Shown: positions 12,001 to 24,727, counted from the first letter of the stretch. The stretch: 64,000 nt of DNA from Ctenosaura bakeri (GCA_948474755.1 CAOLHI010000419.1:62001-126000); one strand, 5' to 3'. The notes: generated by a model from the sequence alone, not told the origin. Numbers and translations are program-made.

Positions 12001-14172
12001 AATTCTTGAAGCGCTCTCTCTCTATACACACTCTCTCTCTCTTTTGGATTCTAGGAGTTGCAAAACATAAAGTATGTTTTCTGTCTCATAGCCTGATTCA
12101 GCTACTAACTGCAGCACCTTAATAGTTCATTACTTCATAATTCACATTTTTCTGAGTGTGGTTGAAAAGAAATTGGAGAATTTCTGTTATTTAATGATGT
12201 ACCTGAGGTCAGCAAAGCCCTTTTATGGAACACAATAAAAGTGTACATGAGAGGCTCAGTTATTTCTTATACTTTTTATAGAAAGAAAGGACCAAACAGT
12301 TTTTAGAAAAAAAATTATGGGCTTAGGCAAACTATGCCCACAAAATTTAGTAATTGTTTTACAGTCTTTGTTACCCTGGTTAATTCTTTCATGACCTACC
12401 ACATGAATTAGATAATAGGTAAATAATTTGTATAACATGTAGATATGGCAACCTGAGTATGGGGGCTTAGAACATGGCTAACCCGAGAGAAGAAGGAACT
12501 TTTGGTGTCTGGTAAGGGTGGGTAGGAGAGGTAAGAGGTGGAAAAGCTGAATAAAAGAGAAGGGGAGAAAACAAGTAAAAAAGAGAAAAAGAAATTGGAG
12601 TGGAGATGAAAGAAACAGTATTGGGGTGGGGAGGGACAATGAGGTTTATAATGTAGGCAAAGTTGGTACAGGATGGATGAGTAGCAGGGTGGAAAGAATG
12701 AAAAATCAATGTAAAAAATGTTCTCTCATTCTCTGTGGGAGTGAAAAGAAAGTGTGTGTGTGTGGAGGGGGGAGAATGATATGAATTTTTTCTCTCTCAG
12801 ATGAAGCTAGATATTTGTGCTTAATTTTGAATCTTGGTGTTGAGCATTGGAGACTTTTCCTCCTCAAAGCTTGGACTGTATTGCCTTCCTTGAAATTGAA
12901 AAGGACTCCAGTCAAAGAAGCAATCTTTTGTAGTCTTGAATGCACATGCACAGATAGTGTGTAGCTGAAGATCTATTTGTTTTCTGTTTTGATTAGTATG
13001 TTGTCTACTTTGCACTTTCAGCTTTGCTTTATGGAGTGGCATATGGTTTATTGCTCCAGATATCTTGCCATGCAATGACCTCTGGTGTAAAAGGAAGTGT
13101 CTATTAAAGTAGGGGAAACCACACTGGGAGTAATTACCCCCTTGGATTACTTTTCCAGTGGATAAAATATGCAATAAGGCCCATAAAGACAAGGTTTGGC
13201 AGTAATGTTAGAGCATAAGGAACAGCTGGCCTGACTGTCTAGAGCAAACTGTAGAAGCATCTGTTGTCCAAAACAAACCCTCCATTGCACTTTTGCTTTT
13301 TAAAAAAGCAATAGGAAAAATGAATGGCCAGACAGAGCAATGTTCTGGCAAAAGCTGTGATATTGTCCATTAGGAATCCATGTATGATAGCTACAGTGGG
13401 AGTGGGGCCAGAGGGCTGGCTTAGAGCCTGTTACTGAGACATGCTTATGCTAGTTCTAAGCAGTTGTGAGGTTTCTCTTCCCTGCAGCATTTCACTTAAG
13501 TCTGGGCAGCATTTTCATAGAATCAGGTAGATGGTAGGACTGACTATGGTTGTGGCAAGCTGTATTCACCTGATTATTAATTAAAGGCATCTCTTATAAA
13601 GAGAGAACTGCCATTTCTTTGTCAAACCAGATGGTACCCTCCCACCACAAAAAGGGTAGTGGTGGAGAAGAAGTTCTTACTAAGGAATGAAGCTGGCAAG
13701 ACTAGTCCAACACTGAAATTATCTGCACTGTGAGGCTTGCAAGTACGAAGAAAATGTTGACAGGAATCAGAGAATTCTGTGATTAAGTAACTCTTAAGAG
13801 GCTAGGCATACTTGAAGAGAATCCACTCTGCTTTCTGCCTTTTAAGCAAGAAGTCCTAAAAGTTCTCTTTCATATATCTATATATAGCTTTGATTTTTTT
13901 CTTTAAAAAAGAAAACCTAGTTAAAGTTAAGTCATCTGTAAAATTAGGTAATTAAAAATTAGCATTAAATGCTAAGACTAGGGGAAAAAAGTTTCCTCTT
14001 CTGGCTGCATTGTTTGTTTTTAAATTTGATATGTTTGTACATACTGCAGCTAACTTGAGCTAAGAATGGGGCAAAACTTGCTATATATCCTCAGCCAGTC
14101 ATGCAGGGATGGGGGGGGCAATGGAGGTGATTCACCCCAGGTGGCAATGTTTTTAGGGACGCCGAACCTGTA
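12001..14172. other. Unassigned interval
   Basis: No gene is recognised. There is a short CT-rich tract near 12015-12045 and a GT run near 12750-12765. A 123-codon - strand frame at 12821-13192 overlaps another frame and has no known domain. Confidence 0.45.
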
Positions 14173-14272
14173 GCCACACCCCCATGGCCCCTGGCCATGG
14201 CCCACACACCGTGGCCACACCTTCACATACCATGGCCATGTCCCCATGCACAGTGGCCATGCCCCTGTGCTT
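14173..14272 (+). repeat. GC-rich minisatellite, about 5 units of 20-21 bp
   Basis: Five imperfect units built on GGCCATGCCC followed by a CATGCACAGT-like half run end to end in otherwise AT-rich DNA. It is preceded by a G run at 14111-14118 and followed by a C run. Nothing suggests coding. Confidence 0.7.
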
Positions 14273-14939
14273 TAGCCCCCCCACCCCCCACTCCAAGCTC
14301 TGCCACTGTCCTCAGCTTGATTTGTTGCTTTTGTAGGATAAATCCCTAAAGAGAATACAACTGTCCTGACATGATAGTGTTACATTATTGTAGAGCAAAT
14401 CTGAAAGAGTAGGAAAATGTTAGGAGAAAACAGAGTAAATGTCATGTGCTGATTGGAGCATTTGACTTTGATTGGGTGGACCTAAATTCAAATCTCTGTT
14501 TCTCAGTCTGAAAAATGAGGCTGTTGTGAGAACAAAATTGAGTAATCCTGTGAACATCATACTGAGCTTCCTGGAGGAAGGTATATATGAAAATATGATA
14601 AATTAAAAATGGCAGCCATATATCACTGAAGCATATTAACAGGCCATGCATTTATGAAGGTTTACTCCCATAGTTTCTACATATACATGTATTTCTGTAA
14701 AGAATAATTCACGGGAATACTTTCAGATGGGTGAATACAGAAGAATACTCCACAAAAATACTAGTTTACTTCCACTGAATACTACTGTAGTTTTTTAAAA
14801 CAGAAGGCTTTTAAAGAAAGGGCTAGAGGGTGCTATATTGTCTCAACTGTTCCTTAAAGAGTTATATCTTTTTAAATGACATTTTCTTTCATTGAGGGAT
14901 ATTGTTTTATTACTCTAAATAGTTTAATTCTATTTTAAT
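14273..14939. other. Unassigned interval
   Basis: AT-rich sequence with no gene or repeat that I recognise. Confidence 0.45.
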
Positions 14940-15032
14940 ATTTCCCTATTGTATGTTTTTAAGTGTATTGTTCTTTTAAATTGTGAGCTGTTTTGAGTCC
15001 CGATTTTGTGAAATGGGATAATAATAATACAA
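14940..15032 (+). mobile_element. L2-type LINE 3' end
   Basis: The block AAATTGTGAGCTGTTTTGAG, a diverged GTGAAATGGGAT segment and a terminal (ATA)n tract match the 3' end of vertebrate L2 elements. The copy at 51770-51855 has the same order. Only about 90 bp remain. Confidence 0.55.
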
Positions 15033-15284
15033 AGGGGAGAAAGATACAGCAGCTATTTGTTTTTCTACATGAGGACAAAACAGACAGAATTCTACATCCT
15101 TAGGCTGGAATTGTCATCATAATGGGTGATAATAATGAAATCTCCACAACCTGTCCAGCTTCTCAAGGAGTGGGTTAGCATAGTCACCTCATTTCATTCA
15201 CTTTTGTCTTTCCCATGTGAGGAAGAGGAGATGAGAGAGAAGCACACTCAACTAGGAGCAGCAGAGGAGAAAGAAACACACTCA

Positions 15285-15412
15285 GCACAGAAAACAAGTT
15301 TCCTATTTTCTGTGCACAAAATACTGCTGTTTTCTGCCCAGGAAACTTTTTTTCTGTGTACAAAATCCCATTTTCTGTGCCCTCCCCCCACATATGCAAT
15401 TTTTGTGCAGAA
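15285..15412. repeat. Tandem palindromic motif array, copy 1
   Basis: About five diverged repeats of a near-palindromic TTTTCTGTGCACAAAA unit occur here. Each unit is roughly self-complementary, so the array could fold in either strand. A related array lies at 49168-49275. It creates the two opposing open frames in this area. Confidence 0.55.
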
Positions 15413-16260
15413 TAAGGTCTTCTTAACTATGAATATTTTCTAGGATTCTCCTTGTCAGGATTTCCCCACACTTGAGAAACACATTTTTTAAAAAAAATAT
15501 TTTCAAATATTTCCCTTTAACTATGAGGCGCCAAAGTAAGGAAGCACAGCTGTACAGGCTATATTCATTGGTTTGCATGTCAACATACCTCTCATGATGC
15601 AGACTGTGAAATATGCCATGACACACACAATTTTTGATTGCCATTCTAAATGGTAAATATTACTCCTGTATGTGTTACAAAGAAGTTACATAGTTTGAAA
15701 AGAAATTGAATGTAGTCTATTATTAGCAGAACAACTGGTACAGAAAGTGCAAAATGTCAGAGGCAGGCAAACATGGACTCTTTCAGCATAGTAGGATACC
15801 ATTTCATTTTCTACTGAAGAGGGAACCACAATCTAATCAAAGAACACCCAAGAATGCATATATACATGCTGTAAAATCTGATCAGATAAACAGAAGCCAT
15901 GTAGTGCTTGTTATTGTGTTTTATTCAGCCTCCACAGTCTGGTGAATCAAAATTCACCCCTGAAGTCTATTTCTCTTATTGTTTACCACTTTTCTTCCAG
16001 CCTTTATGCTAATCTTAAAATATTTCCTCAGTGGCTTGTTGTTTCTTCTGGTCTGCTGATTTTTTAAAAAACCCCCAAATGTTTTCACTTTTTTACATGT
16101 GGTAGCGGCTTCAATCATTGTCACATTTCCCTTTTCTATGTATTTTTATAATTATATGCCTCCAATGTTGTTGCTTGTGTGGAACCATGCTTACCAAAGA
16201 GCTGTCACAGTATAAGCTCTGGCATGGCAGCAGCCACCATAGGAGTGTACACCTATGGAC
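15413..16260. other. Unassigned interval
   Basis: No gene is recognised; the frames here are short and overlapping. It leads into the left arm of the inverted repeat at 16261. Confidence 0.4.
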
Positions 16261-16710
16261 GGAAGAAGCTGTGAGAAAGTGTGGGAGGCTGACAAACAGG
16301 AAGACATCATATGAAACTGCAAGAGTGTTCTGCTTGCAGCCCTGGAGAAAATAACAAAAATAGTGGCTGACTGAAAAAAGAAACAGTATTTCCTGCATGA
16401 GAGCTTCAGTAGCCAGAAATACATCAAGAGGATGTGTTAAGTGATCAATCACATTCAAAACAGTTCAGTTTTAAACATTTAAAAAATAGTTAAATAATAC
16501 ACATATCAAGACATAAAATAACAAGTGCCAATCAGGTAGACTTTAAGCCAAGTTCCACAAACATAATCTGTCCACAAAATAAATTGTAATATAACTATTT
16601 TCACTGGAGTAAATGTAAGCAAATGTGCCAGTTATTCTGTCTCAAACACAGAAGTTTCAGACGATGTCGTCCTGTTTGTCAGCCTCCCACACTTTCTCAC
16701 AGCTTCTTCC
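16261..16710. repeat. 57-bp inverted repeat with 336-bp spacer
   Basis: Bases 16261-16317 and the reverse complement of 16654-16710 agree at 54 of 57 positions. The shared arm starts GGAAGAAGCTGTGAGAAAG and runs through GGGAGGCTGACAAACAGG. On the - strand the right arm opens with ATG (16711-16713) after a run of ten A bases and is open as MEEAVRKCGRLTNR. The similarity stops abruptly outside the arms. It is not one of the MITE families here. The source of the arm is unknown to me. Confidence 0.8.
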
Positions 16711-16713
16711 ATT

Positions 16714-18214
16714 TTTTTTTTTACTTTACCACCACCAATCATCACCATCATCTGATAGGAGGGAGAGATGGACACAGTCACTTTTGATCTAGGGCTCTAG
16801 GGCAGGGATTCTTGTAATCTATGGCATCCTAAGCTTTGGGGATATGGACTGTGTGCCAATAAAAAATAAAATTGAAAAATGAACATTGAAAAGTGCATAT
16901 TAAGTGCATATTTCTGAGGCAAAGATCATAGGTTTCATCAGATTCTCAAAGGGGCAATGACCTCCAAACATTGCTGACCATCTAGGAACATCTAAAAAAG
17001 CAGTAGGCTAAGTGTGGCCACAGGGTGTATTTCCTTCTGTTAGTCTTTTCAAATGCAGCCCAAGGCCCCATATCTACCAAAAAAGTCACCTCTCTTTTTT
17101 CTCTTCTAGGAAGCCTCCAGACAATGAGTGTTCTTTTTCATTTTCTACAGGTCCTAGGAGACCCCACAACTCTAAAAAACAAACCAGAAGTGAACATCTG
17201 GTCATTTCTGTTGTTAATGGGATAGGGAAATAAATTCAATGCATTTCTTGGCCTGGTGCAGCCTGTGGCAGGTACAGAGGATAAAAGCTTTCTCCCAAGC
17301 CTACCGAAGTTGCCTCTTGACCTGTGGGACAACTTTACCCTGATTTAAAGTAACAGAGCAACCATAAGTTTAGGGGAGAAGTGAAACCCATCCACCACCT
17401 CAAAATTCTGCTTGTTCACTCTGTGTATAGTGAATGTGTCCATTCATTGTGTTTATTTTAAATTTCCCAAGGTTCCAGTGTAGGAGGAAAGCTCTGTTAT
17501 CCGATTTTGGGCCATTTGTGAGTACAGAGGAAGCTGTGGATTTGGTGAAGCCAAGGCCTCCCAGAACCAAACCCAGAAAATCCAGACTGTAAAGACTGCC
17601 TGTGATTCTTTTACACCCATAGATCTTTCACTGGACATGCTGCAAATCTCTGTGACAGTCAGGTTATCTCATTGGCCCTTTGGAGGGGCTCTTCTCTACT
17701 TACCTCTACAATCCACCCTTGGTGCAGGACTAGGATTAATCTGCCCAACGTTCACAGCTTCTTGGCTTTGATGTCCACCTTATTGTTTGGTTTCTTTTAC
17801 ATCTTTATCACAGAAACCTAGTCTAAGGACTAAGATTTTCACAAATCAACTGCAGAGGCCCAAAGTTTGAAAAAGAAAAATGATTTCAGATGAAACTATA
17901 CTGGGTTCTTTAAAAAGACTGTCCATGAAAATGTCATTTTCTTATTTCCCTGCTGACACATTGGATTGTGTGATTTGTCACAAGGGCTCTGTCTGTCATG
18001 CTGCATGACATAATACAATGTAACTCACAAAAATCTGATGTGACAGGCAGACTGAAGCTAGGAGTCAGTAGGGAAATTTTAAAAAACAGTTTATGTGTCA
18101 ATATTTAAAGGGACAAAACAAAAAACAAGCAAAACAAATCCAGCAGTAACATTTGTATACAAATATTGCCTCTGCAAAGTGCCTGAGCTCAGTTGTTGAT
18201 CAAGCTAAATTTGT
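16714..18214. other. Unassigned interval
   Basis: No gene or classified repeat is seen. It ends at the left target duplication of the L1 element. Confidence 0.45.
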
Positions 18215-18235
18215 AGAGTTATGGATGTTACTTTT

Positions 18236-21200
18236 TTTTAAAAAAATGGTATTTACTGAAAATTTATGTCAATTAAAAAAAAACACATTTACACCGTACA
18301 AAAACACATACAAAAACATACAAAAAACATATACATACATACAAAACATATATAGTTTTACACTTATAGGATTTAGCCACTTCTACTTGTTTAATAATTG
18401 AATGAAACATAAAATACTGATAATTACCTCTACTACGAAGTGAAGTATTTCTACCTGTCGTAATATCCATACATACACACATTCTGTTTAATTTCCAAAG
18501 ACTTTTTTGTTGGGGTGATTATTAATATTTTTCTGGTTCCTGTTATCTACACTGTTACCCTGAAAACTGGGGGTGTCCTGTGAGGGGTGCCCACTTGCCA
18601 ATCAAAACCAAAATTGGGGGAAATTAGCCTGAGCACTGTTTTGACATGCGAGAGGCGGGATAACTTAGCGAGATCTTTTAACCCAACGTCTACGGCTTCC
18701 GGGCAATGAGCAGGCCAGGTTACAATGATAATAACTTTATTAAACAAGAGCAAGGTAAATCAAACACGCGCACGCTAACTAACTAAAAGAATAAGAAAAA
18801 GAGAATTGGGGGAACAACGGGTGATATGACACCTGGTCGTGCTGTCCTGCAGAATCTGGAGCGATAAATGACGGGGCTCAGCGTTGGTTGCTGAGGGGAA
18901 CTCTTGAACCAACCAGCAGCAGGTCTGGATGGCAGCTCAAGAGGAACCAACGAAGTCCCAAAATGGAGACTTTTTATAGGGTGAAACATACCTATCGGCT
19001 ATGGCAAACCAAGTAGGGAACAAAAGAGTTTGGCGCTAGACAAAAGGATCTGGTGAGGTCACTGTCAGTCTGATCGGATTAGCATTGAAAGACAAAAGAG
19101 TGGCTGGTGAGCTAATGGCCTTCTCCAAAGGGATGGTTTGGCAGGAAACCGCGCCGCTATTGTGGAGTATGGGTATGGGAGTCCCCTGAAGCTACGTGAG
19201 GCTTGGGAAATGCTGGCTTGAATGAGAAATGGAATTTAAACTATTAATCAGCCGCAGCCAGTACGTGCCTGTTTTGGAAAACAACCCAAACATGTGCAGC
19301 GGGGCCGCTGAGCGTGGTCTAGCCAGGGCCGAATTAAGTGATATCAAAGTGATATCGGGGAGCCCCCTTCCTGAGTCCCATAGCCGTCATAACAACACAA
19401 CCCTTTATTTATTTTCCTTGTCTTTTACCATAAATTCTGATCATCAAATCATATAAGTAGATTTTTACATGCCAAACTGTTATGACCATCTATAACCAGA
19501 TCTACCAATTCTTGACTGGAATCAGGGTTAATCTACAGAGGTGTTAAATTTCAAAACCAATTGTCACCATTTTACCCCATCTAGATTCCCAGAGGGGGGT
19601 TATAATCTTCCATTCTTGTTTAAATTGTTTATTAGATTTGTTATCACATATTAATGTTAATTTGTCAATTTCAGCTAGATCAAGGAGTTTTAGCAGCCAT
19701 TCTTCTATTGATGGTATTTGTGTGTTTTTCCATTTTTTTGCAAATACTATTCTTGCCATGTATATCATATAATATATAATTCTGTAATATTTCTTAATTG
19801 ACCCCAAATCTAAACTGTCCAACATATTCAGCAAATAAACCTCTGGCAGCATTTGAAATTCAACTTTTAGTGTTTTCATAATGCTTTTATGAATTTGTAT
19901 CCAGAATTTCTTTGCTTCTTTACCCTTCCACCAGATATGGAAGAAAGATCTTCTTTCCTGACACTTCCAACATTTGGAATTCTTGTTATTGTTGGACAGT
20001 CTGGCTAGTTGAACTGGAGTGAAATACCACCTATAGTACATTTTGAAAAAATTTTCTTTTTGGTCAAAGCTCCTCATAAATTTTTGATTCCTCTCCCATG
20101 TCTTTTCCCAGTGTTTCAATTCTATTGTATGGCCTATTTCTTGTGCCCACTTTAACATGTTGTCTTTTATAATTTCCTGCTCCATCTCTCTGTGTAAGAG
20201 TAGTTTGTAGATTTTACTTAATTAGTGTTCCTCTCCTGATTTTATTATTTTGTGAAATTCAGAGTCCTCAGATAGTATGCCTCTCGTCTTTTTATCTATC
20301 TTATATTTTTCTGTCAGTTGTCTGAGTAATAGCCAATGTGTTATGTAACTTTGTAGTTTTAGTTCTTCTATAGTCTTCAGATAAATGTTATTTTCTGCTT
20401 TTAGAATGTCTCTATAGGTTACCCATTCATTTGTGTTTAGCTTTTCCAACCTATAAAAGGCTTCGCGTGGGAAGACCCAGAGGGGGAAGGAATGATAAAA
20501 TTTATCTATCCATTTCAACCAAAGTCGTAGTAGTAGTTTTCTAATGTAGTGGTCTTGGAACTCCTTATTCACCCTGTTTTTCTCGTACCAAGGGTACACA
20601 TGCCAGCTGTAGTATAGGTTGAAACCCTCTAAATTCAATAATCTTTTCATTTGATATTTTAATCCAATCCATTAACCATGTGAGGCATGATGCCTCATAA
20701 TAAAGTTTAATATCTGGTAGTCCCATCCCTCCTTTTTCTTTAGTCTCTTTTAGGTATTTCCATCTAATTCTCGGTTTTTTCCCATTCCAAATAAACTTGG
20801 AAAGCTCTTGGTTCTATTTCTTAAAAGGTATTTCATTAGTCAGTATTGGTAGGTTTTGGAATAGGAGTATTAGTCTGGGTAACACATTCATTTTAATTGT
20901 TGAGATTCTACCTAACATTGACAATTTTAATTTGTTCCATTTTCTCAAATCATTACTTATTTCAGCACATATTTTTCTGTAGCTATTATCATATAATTCT
21001 GAGTTATTTTTGGAGATATTTATACCTAGGTATTTCACCTTATTAGCCAGTTGAAATCCAGTATTCTCTGTTAGTTTCAATTTCTGCTTTTTCATCATGT
21101 TTTTTGTCAGTAACAAAGATTTTTCCTTATTTACCTTATATTCCACTACATTCCCAAATTCCTGGAGAAACTCTATGAATCTTTGAATGCTATTTAGTGG

Positions 21201-21634
21201 TTCTTCCAAAATTATTACTACGTTATCAACATATGCTTTTAATTTGTAATTCTGATTCTTAACTCATGTGCCTTTTATCTTGGAATCGGCCCTAATTTTA
21301 TTATTTAATATTTCTAAACATATAATGAATAATAGCGGTGAGAGTGGGCATCCCTGTCTGGTACCCCTCTGGATTTTTAATTGTTTTGTCTTCTCCCCAT
21401 TTACTATAATACATGCTTTTTGATCTTTATAAATTGCTTTTATCCAGTTATTAAAGGTTTCCCCTAGATCCATTGTCTCTAGTACTTTAAACATATAATT
21501 CCAATTCAGATTATCAAAAGCCCTTTCAACAGCTAAGAATATCAAGGTTACTTCTTTTTCACTATGTTTTTGATCGTATTCAATAATATCGAAAACAGTC
21601 CTTATATTGTTTTTAAGGTATCTTTTGGAGAGAA
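18236..21634 (-). pseudogene. 5'-truncated L1 LINE with 21-bp TSDs, ORF2 broken
   Basis: Four - strand frames in order give L1 ORF2 pieces. The reverse transcriptase core is at 21264-21545 (AFDNLNWNYMF, then RGTRQGCPLSPLLF). The catalytic box has decayed from FADD to YVDN at 21222-21233. The thumb (VKYLGINIS, DLRKWNKLKLSMLGRISTIK) is at 20814-21209. The C-terminal Cys motif CWKCQ...HIWW, lacking the last Cys, is at 19544-20185. The endonuclease and ORF1 are absent. Flanks AGAGTTATGG(A/G)TGT(T/C)ACTTTT at 18215-18235 and 21635-21655 match at 19 of 21 bases. A T run with A stretch next to the left flank is the poly(A) end. A solo LTR splits its 3' UTR. Confidence 0.9.
18553..19394 (-). mobile_element. 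ERV solo LTR, family 1, copy B (TSD ACAC)
   Basis: An 842-bp LTR with terminal TGTTACCCTG on the + strand (reverse complement of the CAGGGTAACA end) and CATAACA at the other side. Perfect 4-bp duplications ACAC lie at 18549-18552 and 19395-19398. On the - strand it has a TATAAAAA box (18971-18978) and an AATAAA signal (18736-18741). It lies within the L1 3' UTR and is therefore younger than that L1. There is no internal retroviral sequence. Confidence 0.92.
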
Positions 21635-21655
21635 AGAGTTATGGGTGTCACTTTT

Positions 21656-22109
21656 AACCAGACAATCCTTCCCAAAAGCAGGAGGATGAAATAAACACAG
21701 CCTATGATTCATCAAGCTGGGAAACACATTTTGAAATACAGAGCTGAAGGCCAAATGCTAATATCTAATGAACACAACTCCTCCTTGTCCTTATTACCCA
21801 TCCTGTAATTGCAGTGTACAGAGTGAAGCTGACAAAATGATATATCAACTTGTCCTTAACTATTCTCTTTGTTGTTCTTTGATGGTGTTTGTTCTTTGAT
21901 GGCCACATGACATGTACTTATAAACAAACTTTTAAAACAATAAAATCAAAAGACACTGCTGATGAGAATTTGCTAAGTGGTACCTGTGTAGGTTAGTCAG
22001 CTTCCACGTAGCCACAGCCAATGTGTAACACCTCAAACTTAGATTTGCTGCCTCCTCTCAATTTACCTCCATTCTGAGCCAAAGAAACTTAGGATGGTAG
22101 GTTAATTTA
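21656..22109. other. Unassigned interval
   Basis: Sequence between the L1 and a MITE; no gene is seen. Confidence 0.45.
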
Positions 22110-22563
22110 GGGCTTTTTCGCACTTTGTGAAGAAAAATCCCTGTTCTATTACTTACCGGACTGGCGTGCTCCCTCCGACGATCCACGCTGATCCGGAGCA
22201 GTGCGTGACCGTGCTACACACTGCTCCAGGGATGAAAATGGTGGCTTCTGGTTGGTGGAGGCTCTCCCAACTGGAGAAGCTCGCTAGCCAGAAGCCTGCC
22301 CCCGGAAGATCTGCAGCCTCACGCTGGTGCGAGTCTGCAGATCTACACAGGAGCGCAGCAATGGAGTGGGGTGCGCTGGGCTACTGAAAGACCTGTTTTA
22401 GGCGGTCTTTCAATAGCACGGCGAGTGACCAGTTCTGGTCATTCTGGAGCAGGCTGAAGTCCGAAACTACAGCAAGTAGTCAGGACCCAGTCTGCCCCCA
22501 AGTGCAAACGTCCTCGCTGGAGGATGCTCTGCCCCATTGCAAAACCAAAGTGCAGAAAAGGCC
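22110..22563 (+). mobile_element. GC-rich GGCC-ended MITE, family N, copy 1 (TSD TTA)
   Basis: A 454-bp element with ends GGGCTTTTTCGCAC and GTGCAGAAAAGGCC (inverted), flanked by TTA (22107-22109, 22564-22566). It is much richer in GC and CpG than its surroundings. The body carries CACTGCTCCAGGGATGAAAA, TGGTTGGTGGAGGCTC and CTGCAGATCT blocks shared with 38884-39340 (opposite orientation) and partly with 49724-50252. A GGTAAGT motif on the - strand begins 41 bp from this end. Harbinger-type non-autonomous element by termini and 3-bp duplication. Confidence 0.8.
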
Positions 22564-22566
22564 TTA

Positions 22567-22980
22567 GTGTTGAGTCCAAAGTGCTTTCTTACCTTTTCAG
22601 CTCTGTTCTGCAAATGTGGGGGTTTACTTTCTATCCAATCTGAGTGATGAAGATTTTCGACTTCCTAAGACAGCCATTCCTTCCTCTTCCTCCAACAATG
22701 CCAACAAAGTGTTATGCTGAATAAAGATTGTGGAAGGTGGTAAAAGTTTCACTTCTTGAAATGTTTGAAAGATATCACCAACCCACTGATGATGATGTGC
22801 TTTCCCATCCTTCCCCTGTTCACTGCCCCCATCCAGACACTACAAATTTGCTATGCAAAATATCCATTCATAATTTTCAGCCACAAGCTAGATAATTTTA
22901 ATTGTGGCAGATGAGTGATTCTCAGCCAGCCCCCTTGGCATTGCTGAGCCAGTTCAGCCTGTTTTTGTCTGATAGTGGTT
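22567..22980. other. Unassigned interval
   Basis: No gene or named repeat is recognised. Confidence 0.4.
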
Positions 22981-22983
22981 AGT

Positions 22984-23404
22984 GGTTCTTAATCTTCCTT
23001 TGCCATGGACCCCCTTAAAATATCTTTTGTTATTGCGGACCGCCCAGACTTAAGATTTAAAATGTGATAGCAAGAAATGTCATGTGCTTTTCCCCAGCCA
23101 CTCAGTGTCATTTATTTGCATGTTTGCACCATGTGCAGAAGTAAAAAGTGATGATTACATTTTTTTGCTAACAGTTATTTTCATAACTTTTGAAAGGTTA
23201 GCGATATTGTAATGAAATTATATACAGAGGATATCTATCACCAGCAAATGACTCCTGCTCTTTGAGATCAATGTATGACTGTTTGTCTTTCTCTTTCTTT
23301 CTTAATTGTAAAAGCTCATAATATTTTTTCAAGCCTTCATGGACCTCCTGTGGGGGCACTGCAGATTCCCAGAGGTCCATAGACCCCCAGATGAAGAACA
23401 CCGT
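22984..23404. mobile_element. Possible hAT-like non-autonomous element
   Basis: The left part reads GTGGTTCTTAATCTTCC followed by CCATGGACCCCC. The right part reads GGTCCATAGACCCCCAGATG followed by AAGAACACCG, an approximate inverse. GGTTCTTAA-type ends are common in hAT elements. I could not find a convincing 8-bp duplication, so both borders and class are tentative. Confidence 0.35.
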
Positions 23405-23729
23405 TCTTGGTCATTTCAGTCAGTCAATTATTGACTTCACAGCCAAACTATTGCTTGTATTTTGGGGGGGGGAGTCAGCTCCCCCTCACCCCCTTTGTCT
23501 CCACATTTCTTTCTACATGGAAGATATGAGAAGAGGAATACTACACATACTCAAAATTTTGAAACACTGCAAAAACAATGCTATTTTCTGAGCAGAAAAA
23601 CCAAACCAAACCAAAAAGCCCTACATTTGGGTGGTTTTATTTTGCATGTAATAAATTCTGAAAAGTGAATAGTCACCACAGACAATTTAGTGGCATGTTA
23701 GTAGGAAGAGGCAGTAAAGGCTAGAATCA

Positions 23730-24721
23730 TGTTAGTTTGTACTACCTGGAGTACACTAGTTAGTAGGCTGTTCACCCCCATGCTTTGATATGGTTTAACT
23801 GGCAAAATATGATTTAACTGGCAAATATTAATTGGTATAAACATAAATTATACCCTGCTACGGCTGCATAGCCATGCTGGCTAAGAGGAAAAGCTGGTTG
23901 CACACATGCATTGCAAAATCAGTTCAGAAGAGACCTCAAAGTGTAACCAGGTCATAGTCAGGAAATCACCAAGAAACTCCAGTGATAATGGACCTATAGT
24001 TAGCCTCCAATGACTCAGCCTTCAAGATAGTATCTGAGATGTTCCCACAGGATGGCTGATTGTGTTAACTCTTCTCTCTGACCAAGCAAACTTCCCTTCT
24101 GTCCCCATACCTGTCCAACAATTAAACTCCTATCAGAACTACCATTAGCCTTTTGTCACTAACACTAAGGCCATTTGCCCATTCTGGAATCCATTGTCTA
24201 CTCTCTGGACTCCATTGCTGAGTCTGCCAGAGAGCTATTAGCACCTTTGCCCTCAAGGCAGAAAAAATAATATTTAAATCTCAGTTTTTGCCAATCAACT
24301 CACAGTATACCAATTGCTGGTCACCAGTCTGCCACTCCAATTCCCAGTTATGTACTATCTTAGACTTTTGTCTAAGTCACATCGGTGCTTCTTTGCTGCT
24401 CTTCCGGTATGGCAAATATCACCCACTTTGTCATAAAATCTCGCTATCCAAAATTTTCCTCCTTTTGCCTTCAGTTAGTCTTATGTGATTGTGTGACTGC
24501 TCGGATCTTGTGTTTGCAATTCCCCCAATAAAACAATTAAGCTTACTTTGGATCTCTGGCTGGCTCTTCTCTGCACTAGTACTGGTAAATATAAGTGTAA
24601 AAGATCTCATAAAGTTACTGCCCTCTTGCAGGCCTCTTCTTGAGCTAATATTCTCCAACATTTCTTGGAGGTACTGGCATTGTGAGTAGACCCCTCGGTC
24701 ACCCATGTCTTGGGGGTCACA
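23730..24721 (+). mobile_element. ERV-like LTR, family 2, copy G
   Basis: About 990 bp that align over their whole length with 58590-59554. Both share ATGCATTGCAAAAC- or GTGCATTGCAAAAC-type blocks, TCTGCCAGAGAGC, a TATTTAAA TATA-like box, CTCTGGCTGG and a CACCCATGT end. Here AATAAA is at 24527-24532. The start at TGTTAG and the end at GTCACA are flanked by GAATCA and GATTCA, five of six bases alike, so the borders are probable but not certain. No internal region is present. Confidence 0.7.
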
Positions 24722-24727
24722 GATTCA

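Noticed and set aside
12821..13192. 123-codon - strand frame
   Set aside because: No domain, no splice or promoter context, and an overlapping frame of similar length; indistinguishable from chance.
19544..20185. 213-codon frame as a host gene
   Set aside because: It is the C-terminal domain of L1 ORF2 with its Cys motif.
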